From Amphiduros pacificus (Eukaryota > Annelida > Polychaeta > Phyllodocida > Hesionidae): a stretch of 64,000 nt of DNA. The stretch lies in assembly GCA_949316495.1 (NCBI GenBank), contig OX439009.1:18046701-18110700 (forward strand), in the 5' to 3' direction. The position numbers were made by a program, and so were the translations under genes. Under the pieces are notes generated by a model. It worked only from the letters and a program-made list of their open reading frames with translations. It made no database searches and was not told where the DNA came from. Positions 23,501-36,515 of this stretch are shown here, piece by piece (position 1 is the first letter of the stretch; every line of letters begins with the position of its first letter).

Positions 23501-24572
23501 TACTGAGGTCCCTGATAATGATACACCTTCCTGGTACCTACTGAGGTCCCTGATAATGATATACCTTCCTGGTACCTACTGAGGTCCCTGATAATGATAT
23601 ACCTTCCTGGTACCTACTGAGGTTCCTCATAATGATATACCTTCCTGGTACCTACTGAGGTCCCTGATAATGATACACCTTCCTGGTACCTACTGAGGTT
23701 CCTCATAATGATATACCTTCCTGGTACCTACTGAAGTTCCTCATAATGATATACCTTCCTGGTACCTACTGAGGTCCCTGATAATGATACACCTTCCTGG
23801 TACCTACTGAGGTTCCTCATAATGATATACCTTCCTGGTACCTACTGAAGTCCCTGATAATGATATACCTTCCTGGTACCTACTGAGGTTCCTCATAATG
23901 ATATACCTTCCTGGTACCTACTGAGGTCCCTGATAATGATATACCTTCCTGGTACTTACTGAGGTCCCTGATAATGATATACCTTTCTGATACCTACTAA
24001 ACTCCCTGATAATGATACACCTTCCTGGTACCTACTGAGGTCCCTGATAATGATATACCTTCCTGGTACCTACTGAAGTCCCTGATAATGATATACCTTC
24101 CTGGTACCTACTGAGGTCCCTGATAATGATACACCTTCCTGGTACCTACTGAGGTCCCTGATAATGATAATACCTTCCTGGTACCTACTGAAGTCCCTGA
24201 TAATGATATACCTTCCTGGTACCTACTGAGGTCCCTGATAATGATATACCTTCCTGGTACCTACTGAGGTCCCTGATAATGATATACCTTCCTGGTACCT
24301 ACTGAAGTCCCTGATAATGATATACCTTCCTGGTACCTACTGAGGTCCCTGATAATGATATACATTCCTGGTACCTACTGAGGTCCCTGATAATGATATA
24401 CCTTTCCGGTATATACTGAAGTCCTTGATGGCCCTGATATTGATACACCTTCCCGGTACATACTGACCTTCTTGATGGCACTGATAATGATATACCTTCC
24501 TGGTACCTACTGAGGTCCTTGATGGCCCTGATAATGATACACCTTCATGGTGCCTAGTGAGGTCCTTGAGGA
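20531..24572. repeat. 4-kb minisatellite, 38-bp unit, about 105 copies
   Basis: The unit runs CTGATAATGATAYACCTTCC, then TGGTACCTACTGAGGTCC. Copies differ mainly at YACC, GGTACC/GATACC/GATATC and TGAGGTCC/TAAACTCC. Rare variants such as GACAAAGATA recur about 1.7 kb apart (21060 and 22830), showing that multi-unit blocks were copied. It lies about 4.4 kb beyond the DUSP6 stop codon. The last copies (from 24400) are longer and diverged, as expected at an array edge. Confidence 0.97.
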
Positions 24573-24645
24573 GGGGCCACTTGCCATGTCGCCGTTGGTT
24601 AGAGTGCAAGTTTATTAGCACAGGTTCCCATCAGTGCAAATGAAT
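24573..24645 (+). mobile_element. Decayed tRNA-like SINE head
   Basis: CGCCGTTGGTTAGAGTGCAA resembles the head of the SINE at 27437 (CGCTGTTGGTTAGAGCACGA). The B box has been lost. It sits at the edge of the 38-bp array. Confidence 0.35.
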
Positions 24646-24800
24646 GATATAGACCTATAACGTATTTACTGTATGGGATATATCTACAAATTCTTCATCA
24701 CGGAATGTGACCTTTGCAAGCTATTTTTTCAAATATTGTCAGTGACCTTGAAGTGACCAGGAAATGACCTTAAAGCATTCATGAAACCTGACTTTCAGAC
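24640..24800 (+). repeat. Dispersed repeat, copy 1
   Basis: Shares a series of blocks in the same order with 43340-43500: AGACCTATAACGT / AGGCCTATAACGT, ATCTACAAAT, GGCAGTGAC / GTCAGTGACC, AATGACCTT. The copies have diverged greatly; the class is unknown. Confidence 0.5.
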
Positions 24801-27430
24801 ACATTTTCTTTACATAACATGAATGTTTATACCCTAAACAGTGCTTTTATGTAGTAGTACCCGAAATATTCCTTGTTAACAACTTTCTGTGGCACTTGAA
24901 AGTTGATCAGTTGTCTGCTTGAACCTACACCAGCAATTGAACACTTTCTCAACAAGCTTTGTTTAGCTGGTCTGTGATCTTGTGTAAACACCTAATGAGT
25001 TACCAGTTGGGCACCTGTCCAGCTTGGGAAACAGGGTGGAGATGTTTTGTACAATTTATCAATTTATTGCCAGGAGTATACTTCAGAACAACATAAGATT
25101 AATTTAATATTATTTGAATCAATGAAATAACTCATGGTTGTGACAAATATTTTATGGTTGTGACAAATATCTTATGGTTGTGAAAGATATATCATTTATG
25201 GGAAAAGTATACTATTTATTTGAAAAGTATCTTATGCATGTGAAAACCTTTCTGTCAAAAAGGGAAGACATGACTCAAAGGCTGCATGGAATCCCCCTTA
25301 ACTTAAAAGCCATGATATTGAAAAAGTGACATTAAGCCCTTTGATCACTGGTTTGGCCTTAAATCACAAGGACGTTGAATGGCAAAACTGTGAATGCTCA
25401 GTGATAATTCAGATAATTGATATCAGTAAAATTTATGATTTGACCCTCTTTGATGAAATTTGGGGTTTTTCACACTACTGAATGGGAAGACATCAAAGGC
25501 TGTATGGATTCCACCTTAAAAGCTGGGCTGTATAGAATTTTTTTAAACTTTTTTTTTGCAAACATATATAATATTAAAAATAATGATTTTTCTTCATTTA
25601 TAACTTCATAAATATTCATCCGTTTTTAATAATTTTACCACCAAAAGAAAGCCAAGAAAGGCATTATCATCATGATAAGTATTATCTTCCAATTCATTCT
25701 CTACATAGTGGAAGATGGCCAAAAATGTGTTGCTCCAATTTTGACAATTGGTAAACAACACCTCCTGTGACTTACGGAGCCCCCTGACAGTTCAAAGGTC
25801 AAGGTCACACAACACACTTCCTGTTTAGTACTGGCAGTACTTGGTGGTCACAAAAAATCATAATTCTCAGGGCAGATGTTCTTTTGCGGATTTCAGACAG
25901 ATAGCCTGTATGTATGTCAATTTTAAGATCATATATTGTTTTCAGATACCTTAAACCACTGTAAAATCGCCTGGAACCTTCCAGGTTTCATGAATGCTTT
26001 AAAAATGAAACTCCTAATCTGTGGATAGTACCATAACTTTTGATATTCAAACATCTGCACCTTTCAAATACGAGCTCATATAGTCCTTATTCTTCATAAT
26101 CCATTCATAATTAACAATATTAGAGTAATTTAAATATTTTGGATCAAATTTCAAAGGACAACGTCTATAATAACAACTTATTTGTGCTTAATTCATGAAA
26201 GTACATATTCTACTGCACAGGAAGAAATTATAATACTGAACAAAAACTGAAAATAAAGTCAGTCAATTTTGAGATGTTTTAACAGCTAAATTTGATTTAG
26301 AATAGCTTTAACACAGCAGGTGTACAAAAGATGAAATCTGACAGACTTGGAATCGATCTAATGCAAACTTTTCACATTCCCTACAGATGAAATATAAGAG
26401 GTGCTGTCAAAGTATCGCTTACAGTATAGAAGCAATATAGCGTGTTATCAGCATTTTGAGCAGGTTTTGATAATATTGTGTTTGTCTGCATTCATGTGCT
26501 GAGTGCTGTTGACCTTTGTCTTCAGTTTGAGCAGATTGGGAGACTGCATTATGATCAAACCTGTCAGTCTGACTGTGTGTATAGTTCAACTTTTAAAACA
26601 AATTGGGTCCTGACGCACAGCCATGGCGGTTTGTCCCTTAAGATGAAATTCCTTATTTTGGGAGAGAGTAGTGAGAATTGTTCCATTTCAATAAATATGT
26701 AGCTTCTGCCAATACAAGAATAAAAAATCTCATAATTATACCAAATTTGAGAGAAGGAGCATTTAAGACTGACTGTTTATAATATAAGATATAAATTTCC
26801 AAATTGATAATCGAAACTTTTTATTTGAGGCTTATATGCATCTTATTAAACTAAAAAAATGATTTAATATAATTGCCCAAATCGCCATTTTCCTCATGAC
26901 GTACTTTGACGATTTGCATGGAATGGGTCTTTACATCCACTTTTTTCATGAAAATGTATTGATCTGGTATCAACTGAAACAAATTTGTTCAAATCTTCTT
27001 TTCCGGTACAATATCCGAGTTGAGGTCAAGTAGTTTATCTGACATCTATATCACAACCAGAGATTGTGAAGAGAAAAAAGTTGAGAGGACAATCTTTTTA
27101 TTATGGTGAGGTCATATTTGCACAAATTTTAAAACGTTGCTTGATATGCAAATGCGCATGCGCCGGAAATGTGGCTACTATCCTGAGCTAACGTTCGTGT
27201 TTTGTTTGGTCTCGTTCTGTTCCTTTTCAACATAACATAGGCTATTTCAGCCCAAACAAAAACCTGTCACCGATGCTTAATGCCCCACTTTTTTCGAAGA
27301 ATCTCTTAGTATCTATTGTTTGCATTTCCACATAGACATAATATCACAACCTATATTTGGGCAAGACAAGATATGGATCGAAATTCCATGATTTATATAT
27401 CTACAATGTAATCAAAAGTATCTGATTCTG
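24801..27430. other. Intergenic, no gene recognised
   Basis: AT-rich sequence. A stretch at 26478-26700 follows a reasonable 3' splice site but has no supported partner exon or known protein resemblance. The block TTAAAGCATTCATGAAACCTG (about 24770) recurs inverted near 25986. Confidence 0.4.
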
Positions 27431-27436
27431 GCCACA

Positions 27437-27672
27437 GGCCGTGGCGCTGTTGGTTAGAGCACGAGCTTACTATTAGAATCAGCTCCTCTGTGATGCTCCA
27501 CAGGTCATGGGTTCAATTCCCAGCCGTGCTGCCACTGAATGCATGTTCAAATGACTCATATGAACAACTGAGGCCACAGAGTGAGGCAGTGCTGTACCTG
27601 CTACAAGTAGGCCTTGTCATGTAATTACTGAAATAATGGAAGTGATGTGAAACCCCAAAAGAAACAAAAAAT
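27437..27672 (+). mobile_element. tRNA-derived SINE, about 235 bp
   Basis: The head has an A box (TGGCGCTGTTGG, near 27444) and a good B box (GGTTCAATTCC, near 27511). A 110-base non-tRNA body follows, then an A-rich end (CAAAAGAAACAAAAA). The inter-box spacing is too long for a functional tRNA. The head resembles the remnant at 24586, so both may belong to one family. Confidence 0.65.
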
Positions 27673-28610
27673 GTATATAGGGAAGATACCACTATGGTTA
27701 TCTTTGTATTTAGAAGACATTGGTGCAGACTGCTCCTGGTTTATTTTCCATATATTCTTGCAGTTTTTAGAAAGTGTTCAAATAACAAAAAGAAATCTAA
27801 TCAGAAACATAAGAAAGTCTAAGTCTCATTTTGAAATTTCTGAATTCCTTTTTAAAAGTCGCTCAAAAGTTTTCTCAAAAACCAATATAGAACTAAAATA
27901 TCAGTTATCTGTCCCTGCCTCATACGATATCTCCCAACTTAGCAAAGCGATCATTTATCAAAAACCAATGATACCATAGAAACAACACTACTGTGTTTGA
28001 GATTTTCGTGACACGCGTAGTGCACTAATCACAATTTTTTAGCTGTTTCGATTTGAAAAAAAAATCCAATTACAATTTAAGGTCGGTATAAATATATACA
28101 AGAATGAATGACATTATGTCTGTTTCCTTAGAAAATAAATCAGGTCTAGAATCATGCATCCTAGGAATCCGAGATGCCTTTAATAGTGGGGGAGCAGATT
28201 GACAAAAAGCCATTATTTATATGGTCTATTTTTTAGATATGTGGAAAAAGGTGATTGGTTGCCATGCCAACAGCTGTAGCTCAGCACAATACCATAATTT
28301 TTGTATACACCGCCCGGATTCTCAAAGCTTCATGTCTGACCTACAAAATGATATCAAAAGCGAGTTGTTTTGCTTCGGGTATCACTCAAATCTTAAATTC
28401 ACGATCTGGCTCCCCCACTATAAGCATGGGATGATGACGGTGGCTGGGTAACAGTATATGTCTCATAGATTGTACAGTCATATACTTCCTGATACTTCCT
28501 CCCACATACTAATGCAATAACCGCTTCATCTTTACCATGGCAGACAGTTCTATGTATTATGATTTATACAAGTATAGTGCAGTAGGATAGCATGGAACAA
28601 TGAACGAATT
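27673..28610. other. Intergenic, no gene recognised
   Basis: A 110-codon open frame at 27647-27979 begins inside the SINE tail and has AT-driven composition; it is not accepted as a gene. Nothing else recognised. Confidence 0.4.
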
Positions 28611-28617
28611 CCTCAAA

Positions 28618-28755
28618 CAGTCCCTCAATGTTATACCTCATCCCCTAGCTGCTAAATTAAGTAAATAATATTCTCTCTTTGTTACAAATTTTTCACTTTG
28701 TTACAAAATATACCCAATTTAGCAGCTGGAGATGAGGTATAACATTGAGGGACTG
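28618..28755. mobile_element. Small foldback (MITE-like) element, 138 bp
   Basis: Terminal inverted repeats of about 40 bases (28618-28658 and 28716-28755), beginning CAGTCCCTCAATGTTATACC, enclose an AT-rich centre. They differ at only a few positions. No clear target-site duplication was seen. Confidence 0.6.
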
Positions 28756-30638
28756 TGATGATATCTCACTTTGTTACAAACCTGGTAGTATCAAGAATAT
28801 TTTCAGTGCATGTGATTTAGGCTTTTCTCTTGAAAATAATGTGGCCTTATAAATGGAACAATGAATGGAACAATGATCTAGTCAACCAATTCTATGCACT
28901 ATGATTTATACAATTAAAGTGCAGTAGGATAGGATGGAATAATGACCGTGTAGTGGTTGTATGATCAAAGACCATTTGTCTTGGGAAGGCCCGTGTCTTC
29001 CCCTAGTGCAATTTTGCACTCTCGGCGGGATGCCAATTGGTTTTGACGAGTAAACATATAGATATAGATGTCTTGAAAACAGACAAAGCTGACAGTAAAT
29101 GTATATTTAATTGTGATATTACAATATGTTTCATGCTAAAATACCATACTTGAATATCTAATCAGTCTCTCCAAATTTACATAGATCTCTGTGACATTCG
29201 ATATCATCAACTGTACATGTTAGAGGAATTGCACAGTCTTATTATTAAGATGACCATCGCCGTGTCCTTTTCCAAAGTTGACATAGAATTATAATGATTA
29301 TGAAAGTGAATTGTGATAATTGCTCAAATTGCCATCTTCCCTTTGACGTGCAATGACGATTTTCCCTTGGAATGGTCTTTACTTCCGTCTTTTTAATTTG
29401 ATTTCATAATATTATAATCGTTGATCCAAAGAAAAATTATCTATATATCACTCATCGGTATTTTTAGGTAAATACTTAATTTTTATTCTGCATATTTTCA
29501 TAATCAGAACGGTAATCGGTCTAAAAATTAGCTGAATTGTTACTGCTATTTTGAAAAATTGGAAATTGCAATTCTCGCAAACTCTCGTGATCGAAAAATA
29601 TCAATGAAAACGAAAAATGCGTACTTGTGTTGTTATATACTGATAAAAACATTAAATATCACAATTTAAAGTCATAAATCCCCCTCTCTTCAAACAAATG
29701 GACACTCCCTAATTCCATTTCTCATCAATACCTAACGAGATGAGGTATTGTTCTTATGCACATATATGGAAACTGCTGGAGGTCTGTCGTCAAGCAGGAT
29801 GTCCGTAACCTGTTCATGGTGGCCCTAATTATGACAATGGTTGGTGGGTCATTGGAGGAATGCACATGATCAGGAATGGTGAGCCCGTGGGTGTTAAATA
29901 GAAATATAGGATATCAGGGGCGAATCCAGAATATTAGTAGAGAGGGATGTTAATTTGAGTAATCCCCCTCAACTGGTAATTTCGTATTTAATAAATGTCA
30001 AAAACAAAATAATCGATTTGCCGTTGGGTGTGGTTTGTCCCCAGCCCCAATCACCCCTCTCCCTCTCCCCACCTTTCCTGGATCCGCCAGTTATCAGTGT
30101 CTATCCTTTGAGCATTCTTGTGGCTGTGGACATTCACTCGGGGAATTAACACCTGCGACACTTCACCAAAATACTTCACGTGACGTCATTTCCTGTCTTG
30201 TTCAATTCGTCAAGGACAATTTTGATATCTGTATGATCTAAAAGCGGATAATGAAATATTACCCAACATTTTTTCTTGGTGTAATTATACTATTTATTAT
30301 ATTTAAAAATTTAAACTCGGAGCTATAGCATCCACCTTTACTACTGAATACAAGCATATGTGTGAACAGTCAACTAAGCATGTTTGAACAATGTACAAAG
30401 TGGAATATATCTGAGAGCAATATAACATATACTAGTATAATATGAAGGTGTCCCATCCTAGGGCTTGCACAAGATCATGTCTGGTCAGCTGAGCAAAGTT
30501 TGTTCATTGAATGATTTAGATTTTAGCAGACGACTCATCTTCTTTCAAATAACACAGACATTTATGTAGGCGTGTCGTGATGGGTAATAACATTTGATCA
30601 CATTTGATCAAGTATATCTTATAAACCTGCCTATTTTG
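28756..30638. other. Intergenic, no gene recognised
   Basis: AT-rich sequence with no supported exon or repeat family. Confidence 0.4.
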
Positions 30639-30882
30639 CAAGGCCAAAAAATAATAGCCATGTTTCTGATAACATGCCCTGAAAAATAGGATAAGAGGTA
30701 GATTATTTTCTATTTTAGTTTTTTACTACATTGTTTTATTATATTGAGATTGGATACACATAAATGAAATTAAAACTGTACCTATGTCTTTCCACCTTGA
30801 AAGTAAAAAAAAACCTTTAGTGTAGCTGGTTTGAACTAGGGTGGGCAGGGAAATCAGAAATAAGCTTTTTTTCGGCCAAAGG
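30639..30882. mobile_element. MITE-like element, copy 1
   Basis: Shares TTTCTGATAACATGCCCTGA and GGGAAATCAGAA in the same order with 54038-54208. Both copies are bounded by short inverted ends of the form AGGCCAAAA and TTTTTTNGGCC. No coding capacity, so probably a non-autonomous DNA transposon. Confidence 0.5.
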
Positions 30883-31536
30883 AAAAGTGCTTGAAATTCT
30901 GATTTCATGAAAGCTTTAATTCCTACCACATTAAAGTATAACAGAGGTTTGAATGTGCTTCAATGGGGGACGTCTGTCTCTCAAAGATTCTACTCCAATC
31001 AGTACCCCATGACTGGTTATCAAAGATTAGTTCATGTCTATATGGTAATGCAAAATAAAGATCCCCAGTCATAGTAAGATATCGACTCCCTCTGACAGGT
31101 ATTTGCCTCATCTGATACAGGTCGTTAAATAAAACAAACAAATTAAAACAAACAAATAACCCTTAATATATTGTGATATTTTGTGAGAAATCAGCCACAT
31201 TTCCATCCCCCATTTGGCCATGGTTGTACATTTGTTTACGTATTGGTCACCAGTAGAATACATCATATATCTATTCCCAAGCCTGTCTGTTGAGTTCATT
31301 GAGTCCCTGTTAGTGGGAGGTTCATCTCATGTGAAAGAAGTAAGCTCATGCACGTTATGCTTCTGTAAAAGGTTATGTTAGAATAAGATTAACTCTATCT
31401 GTACTTCTGCGGCAATTCCAACTCTACTTAATATACAAGACTTTATAATATATATCGCGGTCATAAAACATGTCATACTGTAAATCGTTAAAACTACAAC
31501 AATACCTGCGTTACACATGTTTTCTCAATATGTACC
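30883..31536. other. Intergenic, no gene recognised
   Basis: AT-rich sequence; no supported gene or repeat. Confidence 0.35.
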
Positions 31537-32346
31537 ACCAGATTGTTATGTGTACCAGATTGTTATGTGTACCAGATTGTTATGTGTACCAGATTGTTAT
31601 GCGTACCAGATTGTTATGCGTACCAGATTGTTATGCGTACCAGATTGTTATGCGTACCAGATTGTTATGCGTACCAGATTGTTATGCGTACCAGATTGTT
31701 ATGCGTACCAGATTGTTATGCGTACCAGATTGTTATGCGTACCAGATTGTTATGCGTACCAGATTGTTATGCGTACCAGATTGTTATGCGTACCAGATTG
31801 TTATGCGTACCAGATTGTTATGCGTACCAGATTGTTATGCGTACCAGATTGTTATGCGTACCAGATTGTTATGCGTACCAGATTGTTATGCGTACCAGAT
31901 TGTTATGCGTACCAGATTGTTATGCGTACCAGATTGTTATGCGTACCAGATTGTTATGCGTACCAGATTGTTATGCGTACCAGATTGTTATGCGTACCAG
32001 ATTGTTATGCGTACCAGATTGTTATGCGCACCAGATTGTTATGCGTACCAGATTGTTATGCGTACCAGATTGTTATGCGTACCAGATTGTTATGCGTACC
32101 AGATTGTTATGCGTACCAGATTGTTATGCGTACCAGATTGTTATGCGTACCAGAATGTTATGAGTACCAGATTGTTATGCGTACCAGATTGTTATGCGTA
32201 CCAGATTGTTATGCGTACCAGATTGTTATGCGTACCAGATTGTTATGCGTACCAGATTGTTATGCGTACCAGATTGTTATGTGTACCAGATTGTTATGTG
32301 TACCAGATTGTTATGTGTACCAGATTGTTATGTGTACCAGATTGTT
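31537..32346. repeat. 17-bp minisatellite, about 47 copies
   Basis: The unit TACCAGATTGTTATGCG repeats almost without error. Because 17 is not a multiple of three and the unit has no stop in this sense, all three forward frames stay open; these are not genes. The outer three or four copies at each end read GTG where the inner copies read GCG. Confidence 0.97.
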
Positions 32347-32389
32347 AATATCATAAAACTACTCTTTCACCCAGCAGTGTATGCTATCA

Positions 32390-32530
32390 TAATTTAATAC
32401 TCATTCATATACAGCAATAAGTGATGTCACCACGTAATACTCATTCGTGCAGCAATGTGTGATGTCACCATTCAATATTCATTCAGACAGCAGTGATGTG
32501 TGATTTTACAATGTAATACTCACTCATGTT
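32390..32530. repeat. Degenerate ~43-bp repeat, 3-4 copies
   Basis: AATACTCATTC followed by CAGCAATGTGTGATGTCACC recurs with substitutions. The TGATGTCA core resembles a CRE-type site. Confidence 0.6.
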
Positions 32531-32956
32531 CATTCCTGTTGTGTAAACATGATATGTTACTGTGACATAGGAGTAACATCACCAGAGTCTGACCACCCAA
32601 TATTTAAGGAATGAATGTCCTTGGGATTCTCACCACTAAGGTTCAATTTCCTTAAGACTTTCAAGTACGAGGGGCGAGGTGACCAGAACTTTAAAGCCAA
32701 GGAAGCATAGGACAGTCATGCAGATAATCTCAGAAACAGGTGATGAGGAAAATGGCTCTTATTCCAGTCAGACTGCTGCACGGACTATCAAGTAAAGTTA
32801 CTCCATATTCATTTTTTAAACAGAGTTTTAAGGTTATATTAAACATAGGACGCATAATAATTAATATGTATTTTGCAAAAAAAGCTATTATCGGTTAAAC
32901 GACTTTCGTACACACACACTTACATACACACGCACACACATATATATTGATATAAA

Positions 32957-33392
<436 letters not shown>

Positions 33393-33395
<3 letters not shown>

Positions 33396-33631
33396 TTAGT
33401 CAATGGTTCACAAGGGATAGTAACACAAGTATAGATTGTCATGATTTTTTCAACAAAGTAGGTCCATACAATGAGAATAAATCAGGGTTTTGATTGATTT
33501 TGAATTGGTAAATATGCAGTGAGACAGCTATAGCAGCGAGTATGTGCGTGTATATTGTAGGCAACATACAGATGCTTAAAGGTATAGAATATAGCAGACA
33601 AAGCAGGTAAAGCAGACAGATCAGGTAGAAA

Positions 33632-33633
<2 letters not shown>
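33393..33633 (+). mobile_element. 241-bp element X, copy 1, with (AT)n tail
   Basis: Begins CTTTTAGTCAATGG, ends GTAGAAAAG and runs into an AT tract (33634-33719). The reverse complement lies at 39061-39301 with about two mismatches, and its AT tract is on the same side. No coding capacity; unknown non-autonomous element. Confidence 0.7.

Positions 33634-33719
<86 letters not shown>
33634..33719. repeat. (AT)n microsatellite
   Basis: AT run linking element X to LINE-tail copy A2. Confidence 0.95.
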
Positions 33720-33721
<2 letters not shown>

Positions 33722-33828
33722 TCATATTTCCTGAACATAATGCTACAGGAGATGCTACATGCTTATAATAATAATTCAAAATGTTGATAAGAACGTTTTA
33801 GTAACAAGATATTGATTTGATAATATTG

Positions 33829-33900
<72 letters not shown>

Positions 33901-34054
33901 TTTGTATAGCGCGGATACCAGACAAGTCTGTTCATAGCGCTGATAAACACATCAAATAAATAAATCCCCCAGTATCCACTACATCCCGCATTAGCGTGAT
34001 CTGAGCCAACCAAAGATGCAGAGTGACGTCACAAAAAAAACCCACGTCAAACTT
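33720..34054 (-). mobile_element. LINE-tail-like repeat, duplicate copy A2
   Basis: Second copy of 33073-33395, offset by 647 bases, with a longer (ATT)n tract (33828-33898). An AT tract precedes each copy, so the arrangement AT-A1-X-AT-A2 probably arose by unequal exchange between AT tracts or by nested insertion. Confidence 0.6.
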
Positions 34055-34777
34055 AGAGGACATCTCGATATATGCTTGATAAAACCATAGAAAAAGCGTT
34101 AAATGTGAGAGGGACGTGGAGAAAAGGGGTAATTGTTGAAAAGTTGAGGGTTTTCAGCCGTCTCAAAAAATCATATGGGAATGCATATGGAATTGAACAG
34201 AGACAGAGACAGCGACATAAGTGAACATAAAGAACTGATTAAACCTTACACAGGTGAAACAAATGCGAGACTGCCACATCAGTAAGAGACAGTTGCGCAA
34301 GTGAGAGACAGTCACTCGTGTGAGAAACAAGAGAGAGGGAGAGAGAGAGAGAGAGAACTACATTTGTCAGAAACAATTGCACAAGGACAAGGACACATTA
34401 ACAGACAGAAATGTGGGTCAAAGACTGACTGGTAATTTAATTCATCGCGACACACGTTGTTATTAATTAATGCTATTATTTTTTTTCAAGATGAGAGAAA
34501 GAAACCAAATTCTAGCAGGAGACACTTAGAAATAATTCCACTTGGAAATCCAACAAAGTGTTTGATTTATACCAATGGATTTGATCAAAATTACAAACAT
34601 CTATATCATGATAAAATTTACATATTTCATAATCATATTTATATATCTATATAATGATCAAATTTACATGTATCTTGTAAAACATTTGATTTACTTTATA
34701 CAATCGCGTTATTGTGCCCTTTAAAGTTCTTATTTTCTTCTTGGTTATTACCACACACCTTGAAGTTATTATCTCAA
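34055..34777. other. Intergenic, no gene recognised
   Basis: AT-rich sequence. A (GA)n patch lies at about 34330-34356. A 3' splice-site-like TTTTTTTTCAAG precedes a short open frame near 34490, but no donor in a suitable phase was found. Confidence 0.3.
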
Positions 34778-35252
34778 TTCAGGTCACAGTACACAAATAA
34801 GATCCGGGTCAAAATGTAATACGATTAACCTATATTACAGATGCGTGGGTGTCTGTCAGATGAGGGCTGTTAAAACCAAACAAAACATATGACTGGAAAT
34901 CTTTTGATAAATATTTAAAATATAACATGTAATGATGAAAGAAAAGTCAAATGAAAGCTAATTAATATTTTTAAAAAAATTTGGGGGCAGTTCCAAAATT
35001 ATTTGATATTCATGAAGTCTGCCTTAAAAAAACGCATTTGCACAGAAGGTCTGGTTTGAGACCAACCCAGCTGAAAATTTTCTAGGTGAATGTATATTTT
35101 CTTTGTCTTTAAATTAATATTACAGTATTTTTCTGTTAGGAAAAAATAAGAAAGGATCAATTGAAACATTTTAACAATTTTTTTAGTGAAGTTTGAAAGT
35201 TGCATGTTTAAATAGGATTATACAGTGGCTTCGAATTGGTGCACTGTGACCT
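34778..35252. mobile_element. 475-bp element with inverted ends, copy 1
   Basis: No difference was seen between this and 36516-36990 (offset 1738). Its ends are inverted repeats: AGGTCACAGTACAC at the left, and the reverse complement of the right end reads AGGTCACAGTGCAC. The interior is non-coding and AT-rich. A MITE-type DNA transposon is the best reading; target-site duplications are unclear. Confidence 0.65.
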
Positions 35253-36289
35253 TCAGCATTTGTCAGTTATTTGTGAAAATTGTGAAAATTGTCATGAAAT
35301 GTATTTTTCTTATATTTACAGAGTGGAATGAGGCAAATGGCAAAGAAATGTGCATTCTAAACTATTGGATGGGTCAAAACAAGGCTCTAATGATGGCCGA
35401 GACCCCATAATATAGACATATGGTTATGTGCCTGTCTATCCAGCAGGTGATTGAAATTTAAAGTGATACAAGGTAACTGACTTATGCCATATGTTAGTTA
35501 TAACTTACCAGTAATCACATAAGTAGTTCATACACCTCACTTGTTTGATGGTCACAAGACAGTATAAACAAGGGAGATGCATTGACACTGAGTGAAAATG
35601 TCATTTTAGGCCGACTTGACCCTTCTGCCATGACAGGGTCAGATACAAATTAATGATTCTCTTACATTTTTCATGATTGCACTTTCATTTAGCCATCTTT
35701 CTCAATCCACAAATTTGAATTCATCCAGCTGAATGCATTTAAATACCTTTTTGGAAGCCCTTACACAGATTTGAACACTGACTGGGCATGGTGGCCGCAT
35801 ATCTGTTAAGCCCTATAAACACACCAAAATATTGAAAATAAAGAAATCAAACACTTATTATGTGTAAGAAAGTCAAATACAAATTTCAAAACACAAAATA
35901 AAACATAATTCATCACAATAAATTGAAAAATGGTGAAACGTAACCTTTTTTAAAAAAAATTTTGTTGTCCCAATAAGCAAAATTTGCACATACGCGTCAC
36001 CAAAATCTAAAATCTTGAAAAAAAAATAAAATTTTGCATATGAATTCTTGAAAATTATGTTATAGTGATGTCACATATAAGCTCTATTTGTAAATTCAAA
36101 TAAATTAGAATAAAAATGATTGATAATTATCAAAACGACACATTTATATTTCCAAATTTCACTGAATTTCACAAATGATTTTCAGGTCGGCCACCCAAAT
36201 AAGTCCAAAAAGTTATCAAATTGATGTCAAATAGGGTGATCAAAGGTTATAACATCATCATTGATGTATTTTGTACTCACTATTTTCAG
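35253..36289. other. Spacer between the 475-bp repeats
   Basis: AT-rich. At about 35322 a good 3' splice site (TTATATTTACAG) is followed by a 28-codon open stretch ending in TAA at 35408-35410. It could be an alternative last exon, but no donor or partner supports it. Confidence 0.3.
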
Positions 36290-36478
36290 GTCAAATAGAT
36301 ACAGTACTGCCTGACAACTTCACATGCCCAAAAACCAGTCCACTACATTCAGAGAAAAACAGCCATCTCAACATCCTGAAGGCCAAAACTTCAAAAACAG
36401 CCTTAACCACCCTAAAAGACACACCAAAAATTTCAAATTTGCACATGGGGTCCAGAACACACAGTAGTTTTAGATTTG
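36290..36478 (+). CDS. Candidate internal exon of an unrecognised gene
   Basis: A 189-base open stretch follows a good 3' splice site (CTCACTATTTTCAG) and ends at a moderate donor (TTTG then GTTAGT). It starts and ends in phase 1. Read that way it gives a Lys-, Thr- and Ser-rich, probably disordered segment starting GQIDTVLPDNFTCPK. The next candidate exon, 43706-43884, also starts in phase 1, and joining them gives FRFARDTPRSVSM. No known family was recognised. Upstream exons were not found; they may lie outside the window. Confidence 0.35.
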
Positions 36479-36515
36479 GTTAGTATTCTTTCAGATCCTT
36501 TGGACTGCCACCTGG

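Noticed and set aside
20531-24572. CRISPR-like array
   Set aside because: Eukaryotic setting and head-to-tail repeats without unique spacers; it is a minisatellite.
26478-26702. Exon-like stretch after TTTGTCTTCAG
   Set aside because: Acceptor is fair, but no donor, partner exon or protein family could be matched.
27437-27530. Functional tRNA gene
   Set aside because: The A-to-B box distance is too long, there is no closed cloverleaf, and a SINE body and A-rich end follow.
27647-27979. 110-codon forward frame
   Set aside because: Starts in the SINE's A-rich end; composition follows the AT-rich background and no homologue was recognised.
31470-32397. Overlapping long frames rich in CVPDCYAYQIVMRT
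   Set aside because: Created by the 17-bp minisatellite, which is open in all three frames; no flanking coding sequence or splice support.
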